A DNA stretch of 64,000 nucleotides from positions 48,914 through 112,913 of the forward strand of contig NZ_MSIE01000044.1 in assembly GCF_001921205.1 (NCBI RefSeq). Direction: 5' to 3'. The notes under the pieces are model-generated. The model had not been told where the DNA came from. It searched no databases and saw only the letters and a program-made list of their open reading frames with translations. This document shows positions 14,473-24,400 of the stretch, piece after piece (the stretch's first letter is position 1; each line of letters opens with the position of its first letter). The DNA is from Actinophytocola xanthii (GTDB lineage Bacteria > Actinomycetota > Actinomycetes > Mycobacteriales > Pseudonocardiaceae). The position numbers were made by a program, and so were the translations under genes.

Positions 14473-15407
14473 TTCCGGCTCCGAACGGCACGGGCACGGC
14501 CCGGCGTCTCCTCGCGCTCGCCTGCTCGCTGTCACTCGTGACCGGCTGGACGACGGCCGCCGCGGAACCACCCCCGCCGTCGACCTCCACGTCGTACAAC
14601 ACCCGGCCTGCGGACTTCTCCCTCGCCATCACCCCGGCCCGGCTCGTGGTCGGGCCTGCCGACACCGACACCGACCGGCACGTCGAGGTGATCAACCGCG
14701 GCAGCGCACCGCTCGACGTCCTCGTGCAGGAGCGGGACTTCGTCGGCGGAACCGACGGGAGCCTGGTCTTCCGGGAGGACGCGCCCTACTCCGCGTCGGC
14801 CTGGGTGAGCGCGTCGCCCGCGAGCTTCCGCCTCCAGCCGGGCACCGCCAGGACCGTCACCGCCCGCGTCGCGGTGCCGGACGACGCGGAACCGGGCGAC
14901 CACGCGGTCGCACTGGTCTTCCTCGTCCCGGCGAAGGCCACCGGCCCTGAGAACGTGCGGATCAACCGCGCGATCGCCGCTCCGCTGTACATCGCCGTGC
15001 CAGGGGCCTCGGACGACTCGGCGATCATCAGCGGGCTCGCCGCGCCGGGGTTCGTCACCGGTGGCCCGGTCGAACTCACCGCGACCATGCGGAACACGGG
15101 CACGGTGCACCGCGACTTCCGGGGTGCCGCCGGCCTGACCGTGGACGCCGCGGGCACCGCACGGGCCTTTCCGGACTTCACCGTCATGCGCGGCTCGACC
15201 CGGGTGGTGCGCACCACCTGGGATCCGCCACTGCTGTGCGTCTGCCACCCCGCCGTGTCGATCACCAACGCCGACGGTTCGGTGCGGACGGTGACCGTCC
15301 GGGTCGTCGTGCTCCCCGTGTACCTGCTCCTCGCCGTCCTCGCCGCCGCGGTCGCCGTCCTCTGGGTGCGGCGCCGTCGCTCCAGGAAGATCAGGGCCGA
15401 TGCGTAG
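14469..15407 (+). CDS. DUF916-like cell-surface protein with C-terminal membrane anchor
   Basis: 312 residues from GTG 14469, which overlaps the preceding TGA (GTGA). A signal peptide (LLALACSLSLVTGWTTAAA) is followed by two Ig-like beta domains. The first (FSLAITPARLVVGPADTD, then HVEVINRGSAPLDVLVQE and AWVSASPASFRLQPGTA) resembles the DUF916 domain of WxL-locus proteins. The second contains GGPVELTATMRNTGTVHRDF. One transmembrane helix (VVVLPVYLLLAVLAAAVAVL) and a basic RRRRSRK tail end the protein, as in the Firmicute DUF916/DUF3324 partner of WxL proteins. An odd LLCVCHP motif could bind metal or form a disulfide. Probable role: membrane partner of the secreted WxL-like proteins. Confidence 0.75.
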   Translation: MIPAPNGTGTARRLLALACSLSLVTGWTTAAAEPPPPSTSTSYNTRPADFSLAITPARLVVGPADTDTDRHVEVINRGSAPLDVLVQERDFVGGTDGSLVFREDAPYSASAWVSASPASFRLQPGTARTVTARVAVPDDAEPGDHAVALVFLVPAKATGPENVRINRAIAAPLYIAVPGASDDSAIISGLAAPGFVTGGPVELTATMRNTGTVHRDFRGAAGLTVDAAGTARAFPDFTVMRGSTRVVRTTWDPPLLCVCHPAVSITNADGSVRTVTVRVVVLPVYLLLAVLAAAVAVLWVRRRRSRKIRADA

Positions 15408-18400
15408 GTTGCTGCGGCGCCTGTGCGTCATGACGATCACGGTCGGGCTCTTCGGGACGCTGAGCCAGGTGCTCGCGCCAACCACCGCCGTCGCCGCCGG
15501 CGGCACGGTCGTGTTCCAGAACTCGTTCAGCAACCGGACGGTCGACGGCACCGGAACAATCACCGTTCCCGCCACGCCGACCGGCACCAACGGTGCGTGC
15601 CTCACCGCGTCGGGCAACACGTCCACGGGACCGATCTACAGCTGCGCGGGGAACGTCGACGTCCAGGGCAGCGGCAAGCTCCGGTTCACCGGCGCCGCCA
15701 ACCACCAGGTGGGCGGCATGTTCGGGTCGACCAGCATCCCGACGACCCACGGCATCGACCTCACCTTCAACAGCTACCAGTGGGGCGGCAGCGGTGGCGA
15801 CGGGCTGTCGTTCACCCTCACCGCCGCCGACCCGGTGAACCCGGCGCCGCCGACCGTGACAGGTCATTTCGGCGGCTCGCTCGGCTACTCCCCCTATCCC
15901 GGCAACGGGTCCAACCGCCCGCCGGACGGTCTGGCGCACGGCTACCTCGGCATCGGGTTCGACGTCTACGGCAACTTCAGCGCCACTCCCTACTCCGGCA
16001 GCGGCTGCACGAACCCGCCCAACTTCGGCAGCGTCGTCCCCAACGCCGTCGCGGTGCGCGGGCCGGGCAACGGCCGGGTCGGGTACTGCCCGTTGACCAC
16101 GACCTACAACGGAACTACGGCCTCGATGGTCGCCATGCACGCGTCCACCCGGGCGGCCGCGAAGGTCCCGGTCCAGATCCTGATCAACCCGACGACCGGG
16201 CCGTTCACCTCCGACAGCGGTGTGACGGTCGCGGCGAACAGCTATGTGGTCGTCGTGACCGGGATCGGCCAACAGCCCAGGAGGCTCACCGGCACGCTGC
16301 CCGCCGTCCCGGCGGGCCTTTACCCGTCGACGAGCTGGCTCAACGCCAACGGCGTGCCCAAGCAACTCGTCATGGGCCTCTTCTCGTCCACCGGCGCGTA
16401 CACCGACGTGCACGAGATCTCCGACGTGAGGGCCAAGACCTTCGAGGCGGTGCCCCGGCTCGGGGTCAGCACCACCAGCTACGCGGCGGCCACCTCGCAA
16501 CCCGGTGACCCGGTGAACTACAAGGTCAGCGCCACCGTGTTGAAGGGCGTCGACGAGCCGGGCAAGGTCTCGCTCACCCAGACCGTGCCGACCGGGGTGG
16601 TGCCTGTCGGCGCCTTCGGAACGGGATGGGAGTGCGCCAGGGCGGTCGGCCGTGTCATCACGTGCACGACCACGACGGCGGGCTTCGCCAGCGGCACCGC
16701 GCTACCGGTGCTCAACGTGGTGGGCATCGTGACCGCCGCCGGCGTGACCGCCTCGACGGTGGCGAGCAGTTCGCTGTCCCGGGTGTCCTCCCCGACGGGC
16801 GTCTCGGCCACCGACACGACCGCGACGACGAGCACCCGTCCACCGGGACCGGCGAACGTCGTCGTGTCGCCGTCGACAGGGCCGGTCACCGGCGGCGGTC
16901 CGGTGACCATCAGCGGCACCAACCTCACCGGCCCGGCGACCGAGGTGACGGCCGTCGAGATCGGCACCGCCGACGAGCAGCAGACCGGCAATCCGGTCGT
17001 CCTGCTGCCCTGCCCCGGTGCGCCGGCCTCCGGCTGCTTCAGCGTGAGCGGCGACAAACTGGTCATCTCCTCGATGCCGGCGCGCACGAGCGCCGTCCCG
17101 GTGTCGGTCACCGTGGTCACCCTCGGCATCGCGGGCGCGGCCGGCTACGTCTACGCCGATCGGCCCGCCACACCCGCGGCGCCGACGGCCACGGCTGGCA
17201 TCTCCCGTGCGACGGTGTCCTGGAGCGCGCCCGCCACCAACGGCAGCCCGATCACCGGCTACCGCCTCACCCGCTACCTGAACGGCACGTCGGAGGGCAC
17301 GACCTCCTACGGCGCCACGACGAGCACCACGGTGACCGGTCTCACCCCTGGTGGCTCGTACACCTTCACCGTGGCCGCGGTGAACGCCTACGGCACCTCC
17401 GACCCCAGTGGCCCGTCCACGGCGGCAGTGCCCTACGCGCTGCCGGACGCCCCGTCCGTCACAGCCCTCTCCGCGGGCACCGGGTCCGCCGTGATGTCCT
17501 GGACCACTCCGAACGGCAACGGCAGACCGGTCACCGGCTACGTGGTGGTGCCCTACGTCGGCTCCACCGCCATGGCGGCGCAGACCTTCCCCGGCTCCGC
17601 GACCACCCGGACCGTCACCGGACTGACCGCGGGTACCGCCTACACGTTCACCGTGGCCGCCCAGAACGTGGCTGGCACCGGACCGGCGTCGGCCAGGTCG
17701 GCCTCGGTGACGCCCAACCGGTCACCCAGCATCACCCCCTCCACCCCGCCCTCGGGAGAGGTCGGCGTGCCCTACCACCACCAGTTCGGGGTCACCGACG
17801 GCACCGCGCCGCACACGTGGTCGGTCAGCGCGGGCTCGCTGCCGCCCGGGCTCACGCTCGACGCGTCGACCGGTCTCCTCAGCGGAACCCCTGGCACGGC
17901 GGGCACCTACTCCTTCACCGTGCGGGTGCTCGACGCCAGTGGCCAGGCCGCGACGCTCGCGGTGACCACGACCATCGCGGCCGCGCCGGGCGTGACGTTC
18001 ACCCCGCCCGCCGGCGAGGTCGCCGTCGCCTATACGGCGCAGCCGGCGCTCACCGGCGGAACGGGACCGTTCACGTGGTCGGTGACCTCTGGCTCGCTGC
18101 CGCCCGGCCTCTCGTTCAGCTCCTCGACGGGGGCCATCACCGGTACGCCGGCCACCGCGGGCAGTTTCCCGCTGACCATCAGGGTGACCGACTCCTTCGC
18201 CAGGACGGCGAGCGCGGCCGCCACGCTGACCATCGTGCCGCAACCGGCGTTCACGGGAGCCACCCCACCGGACGGGCAGGTCGCTGTCGCCTACGGCCAC
18301 ACCATGGCGGTCACCGGCGGCGCACAGCCGCTGAGCTGGTCGGTGACCGCGGGGAGTCTGCCGCCCGGACTGGCGCTCAACACCGCCACCGGCGCGTTGT

Positions 18401-21400
18401 CCGGCACCCCGACGACGAGCGGCGGCTACTCGTTCACGGTGACGGTGACCGACGCCAACGGCCAGACCGCGACCAGGACGGCCACCGTGGAGATCGCCGC
18501 GGGCCCGCTCGTGATCACCACGTCGGCCAGCGGCTCCTCGGCGGCGCCGGGTGCCACCGTCGCCTACACGATCACCGTCGAGAACACCGGCGCCTCCGCG
18601 TTTGCCGGGGTGGCGCTGACGAACTCGTTGCAGGGCGTGCTCGACGACGCCACCTACAACGGCAACGCCACGGCCACGAGCGGCACACTGTCCTACTCGG
18701 CGCCGACCCTGCGGTGGACCGGGAACCTCGCGCCAGGGGCCTCGGTCACGATCGGCTACTCGGTCACCGTCGCCACCACCGGGGGCGACAGGGTGCTGAC
18801 CGGCACCGTGACGTCCCCGACCCTCGGCACGAACTGCGCGGCGGGCAGCGACGACGCCCGCTGCGCGGTCGCGGTCACCGTGCCCGGTCTGGCCATCGCC
18901 AGGTCTGCCGGTACCGGCAGCACGATCCCGGGCAACACCGTCCGGCTCACCACGGTGATCACCAACAGCGGGCGGACCCCGTTCCCGTCGGTGGCCGTTG
19001 CCGACTCGCTCGCCGGTGTGCTCGACGACGCCACCTACAACGCCGACGCCACGGCGACGACGGGGTCCGTGTCCTACAACCGGCCGTCGCTCACCTGGAC
19101 GGGCGCTCTCGCACCCGGGGCGAGCGCGACGATCAGCTACACGGTGACCGTCGCGAACCCGCCCGCGGGGGACCGGGTGATCACCGCGACCGCCACGTCC
19201 TCCGCTCCGGGCAGTGCCTGCCCCGCCACCGGTTCCGCGGCGGCGTGCACCGTCGCGGTGAACGTGCTGGTTCCGATGCTGTCGATCACGAACAGCGCGA
19301 ACAGCAGTGCTGTCACGCCGGGCGACACCGTCGCCTACACCACCACGCTGGTCAACACGGGTGAGACCGCCTACACCGGCGCCTCGGTCACGGTGGCCCT
19401 GGCCGGCGCCCTCGACGACGCCACCTACGACGGCAACGCGACCGCCACCGCGGGCTCGGTGGTGTACGACGCCGGCTCGTCCCGGCTCACGTGGACCGGC
19501 AACCTGGCCGTCGGTACCACGGTCGTGATCACGACCTCGCTCACGGTCCGCAGCCCCGCCGGCGGTGACCGGACGCTGACCACGCTCGCGACCTCGGCCG
19601 AACCCGGCAGCACCTGCCGGCCGGCCGCTCCCCAGCCGTCGTGCGCCACGACGGTTCAGGTTCGGGTCCCCGCACTCACCGTCGCGGCCACCACCGACGT
19701 GAGCACCGCCTCGCCCGGCGATGTCGTCGTCTACACGGTGACCGCGACGAACTCGGGTCAGACCGCCTACACCGGGGCGAGTCTCGGCGCCGCGCTCGGC
19801 GGTCTGCTCGACGACGCCACGTACAACAGCGACCTGGCGGCGACCAGGGGCAGTGCCTCGATCGCCGGCGGCAGGCTCAGCTGGACCGGCGACCTGGCCA
19901 TCGGCGCCAGCGCGACCATCACCTACTCGGTGACCGTCAGGGATCCGCCGACCGGTGACCGCACGCTCGGCCTGACCGTGGCCTCGCCGACGGCGGGGAG
20001 CAACTGCCGGTCCGGGAGCACCGGCCCGTCCTGCACCACCACGGTCAGGGTGCTCGTGCCGGGTCTGGCCATCGGCATGACGACCGGCGTGACCACGACG
20101 ACGCCCGGCTCCGTGCTGCGCTACACGCTCACCGTCACCAACACCGGCGAGACCACCTACGTCGACCTGCCCGTCACCGTCGACGTCGACTCCCTGGTGG
20201 ACGACGCCGACTACAACTTCGACGCCTCGGTCAGCGCGGGGAAACTGGTGATCAGGCCGGACGGCACCGTGGGGTGGATCGGCAGCATCGCACCCGGAAC
20301 GACCGTGACCGGGTCGATGTCGTTCACCGTGCGGCCGGCGCGGGCAGGCGACCGCATCATGGCCGCCGTCCTGACCGCCGACGTCCCGGGCAGCAACTGC
20401 CGGACCGGCTCGACCGACCCGGGCTGCCGGACGTCGGTCACGGTCCTGGTACCGGGACTGACGATCACCAAGACGGCCGCCACCACCACGGCGGCTCCCG
20501 GCGACACCGTCGGCTACACGATCTCCGTCACCAACGACGGGGAGACGGACCAGCCGTCGGCCGCCTTCGCCGACGACCTCGCCCGCGTGCTGAGCGACGC
20601 GGTCTACGCCGAGGACGCGACCGCGACCACCGGCGCGGTGTCCTACGACGGCACGGTGCTGCGCTGGACCGGTCCGCTCGCGCGGGGGGAGTCCGTGACG
20701 GTCACCTACTCGGTCACCGTCCGCGATCCCGACCCCGGCGACAAGACGATGGTCAACACCGTCGTGTCGCAGGCTCCCGGCAACAACTGCCCTTCTGGCG
20801 GCACCGACCCACGCTGCACCGCCACCGTGCGCGTCCTGGTGCCCGCTCTCACGCTCGCGCAGGTCGCCGACGCGGCCACCACGGTTCCCGGCGCCACCGT
20901 CGGTTTCACCGTCACCGCCACCAACTCCGGCACGGCGGCCCTTCCCGCGGCCAGGTTCGACGTCGACCTGGCCGGTCTGCTCGACGACGCGGTCGACAAC
21001 GGTGGGGCGACCGCGGGTACCGGCACCGTCTCGATCAGCGGGTCGACGCTGACCTGGACCGGCGAGCTCGCGGTCGGCGCCGCCACGACCGTCAGGTACT
21101 CGGCCACCGTGCGCGCCGAGGACGCCGGCGACGACCTCGTCGGCACCACCCTGACGTCCCGGACGCCGGGCAGCGGCAACTGCGCCACCGGCGGCACGGA
21201 CACCCGTTGCGCCACGGTGGTGCCGGTCGCCCGGCTGGTGATGGAGGTCGCGACGTCCGAAGGCACCGTGACCCCGGGTTCGGCACTGCGGATGACGGCG
21301 ACGTTCACCAACACCGGCCGAGTGCCCTACACCGGCATCACGGTGCACAACCCCAGGGCCGACACCTCCGATGACGCCTACCCCAACGGCGACCAGACCG

Positions 21401-24400
21401 CGACCGCTGGCTCGCTGTCGCTGACCCCGAGCTCGATCATGTGGACCGGCAGCATCCCCGTCGGCGGCAGCGTCGTCGCGACCGGCACCATGACCGTCAG
21501 GGACCCGGCGACGGGCAACCGCGTCATCACCGCCACGATGACCACCACCGCCCCGGGCGCCAACTGCGCGCCCGGTGGCACCGACCCCCGGTGCACCTCG
21601 CGGGCCGTCGTCGTGGAGCCCGTGCTGGTACTCGGCACGTCCGCGAGCGCCACGTCCGTCGACCCGGGCGGGACCGTCGACTACACGACCACCGTCGCCA
21701 ACCCCGGCCCGGTCGCATACAGCAGCGCCTCGGCGATCATCTCCCTGGCGGGCGTGCTGGGCAAGGCCACCTACAACGGTGACGCCGTGACCACCCTCGG
21801 CTCGCTGACCCCCAGCCCCACGGCGCTGACCTGGACCGGTCCGCTCGCCATCGGGGAGACCGCGACGATCACCTACTCGGTGACGGCGGAAACCGCGCCG
21901 GGCGCGGACAAGGCACTCGTCACCTCGGTCAGTTCGACCACCGCGGGCAGCACGTGCCCGCCGTCGGGCGGCGGCGGCGCCTGCCGCGGCACCGTCCTCA
22001 TCCTGACCCCGGCGCTCACCATCGTGCAGACGGCCGGTCTGTCCACCGCGACCCTCGGCGCCACTGTGGGCTACTCGATCCGGGTCACCAACTCCGGGCA
22101 GACGACCTATCCGGCCGCCACCCTCAGCGCCGAACTCGCCGGTCTCCTCGACGACGCCACCTACACCGGTGACGCCACGGCGACCGCGGGCACGGTCGGC
22201 GTCAGCGATGACGTGCTGAGCTGGTCGGGTGCGCTGGCACCCGGTGCGGCGGCGACCGTCACCTACTCCGTCACGGTGGACAACCCCGCCGCCGGGGACG
22301 GGCGGATGGTCACCGCGATCACCTCGAGCACACCGGGGGCCAACTGCTTGTCCGGCGGCACCGACACCCGCTGCACCAGCAACACCCCGATCGTCAACTC
22401 GGTCAGCCTGACCTTCACCAAGACCGCCGACGTGGCCGCGGCGGCGGCAGGCGACCGGATCGTCTTCACGGTGACCGCCACCAACGCCAGCGAGGTGGAC
22501 GAGGACGTCGAGTTCACCGACCCCCTGGCCGACATCCTCGACGACGCGACCTACGGTGGGGACGCGTCCGCCACGGCGGGCTCGCCCACCGTGGCCGACG
22601 ACGAGCTGACCTGGAGCGGCACGGTGCCCGCGTACGGCACGGTCACCGTGAGCTACTCCGTCACCGTCGACGACGTGCCTGGCGGGAACAGCACCCTCAG
22701 CGGCACGGTCACCTCGGCCTCGATACCGTCGAGCAACAACTGCGGTCCCACCACGCCCGACGCGCGCTGCACCGCCACGGTCCGGGTCGCCGCGCTGGTG
22801 GTCGAGCAGCGCTACGACGCCGCCTCGACGACGCCGGGATCGGTGGTGCGCCTGACCGTGACCCTGACCAACACCGGACAGATGCCCTACGAGGGCATCA
22901 CGGTCACCAGCTCGCTGGCGGACGTACTCGACGAGGCGACGCCGAACGGCGACCAGACGGCGAGCTCGGGCGTCCTCGGGATGACCGCGACCGCGGTGAC
23001 CTGGACCGGTGACATCGCGGTCGGCGAGGTCGTGACCATCACCGGCACACTCACCGTGCACGACGCCGTCACCGGCGACCGCGAGCTCGTCGGCGTCACC
23101 GTCACCGACACCCTCGGCGCGAACTGCCGACCCGGGGGCACCGACCCCCGGTGCACGGCCAGCCTGCCGGTCCTGCTGCCCGGCCTGACGATCACGAAGT
23201 CCGCGGACGCCACCGCGGTCGCTCCCCGGGTGCCCGTGACGCACACGATCACCATCGCCAACACCGGCGAGACCTCCTACACCGACATCGCCGTCACCGA
23301 CTCGATGGCCGGTGTCCTCGACGACGCCACCTACGGCGGCGACGCCACCGCCACCGCAGGCGCGCTGTCCTTCGACTCGCCGGCCCTGACCTGGACCGGC
23401 GACCTGCCGGTCGGCGCGACGGCGACGGTGACGTACTCGGTGACCCCGGGCACCACCGGCGACAAGATCATGGTCGACACGGTCAGCTCCCCGGCCGCCG
23501 GGAGCAGCTGCCCGGTGGCCGGCACCGGCCAGGCCTGCCGGACGACCGTCGCCGTGCTGACCCCCGCCCTGGCCATCACCTCGGCCACCAGCAGCGCCAC
23601 GACAGCACCCGGCGCCACCGTCGGCTACACGGTCACCGCGACGAACGTCGGGCAGACCCCCTACGACCAGGCCACCCTGGAGGTCGCGCTCGACGACGTC
23701 CTCGATGACGCCACCTACGGCGGCGACGCCACCGCGACCACCGGTGCGGTGCGGGTGAGCGACGGGACGCTCACGTGGACCGGCGACCTGGGGCACCTCG
23801 CGACGGTCAGGATCAGCTACAGCGTGGTGGTCGACGCGACCGTGGCCGGGAACTTCCGGCTCGCCCAGACCGTCGTGTCCGGTGAGCTCGGCAGCACCTG
23901 CCTGGATGGCGCCGGCGACTCCCGCTGCACGACGTCGGTGCCGGTCGCGGGCCTGCGGATCGTCAACAGCGCCGACACCGCGTCGGCCACCCCCGGCTCC
24001 GTCGTGCGCACCACGATCACGGCGACCAACATCGGCCAGGTGTCCTATGTGGATGCCGAGGTCAGCCTGGACATGGCCGGGGCGCTGGACGAGGCCGCCT
24101 ACAACGGCGACGCGCGGGCCGGTTCGGGAAGCGTGACGCTCTCGACGAGCAGCGAAACGCTCACCTGGACCGGGGACCTCGCCGTCGGTGAGACTGTCGT
24201 GATCACCGTCTCGCTGACCGTCAACCTGCCGCCGTTCGTCGACAAGCGGGTGACCGCGGTCGTGACCACGGCCGCGGCGGGCAGCAACTGCCCTGCCGCG
24301 ACACCCGATGCCGTCTGCCGGACGAGCGTGGGCGTGCTGACTCCCGACCTCGCCGTCCACACCGTCGCCGACGCGAGGGCGGTGACACCGGGGTCGACCG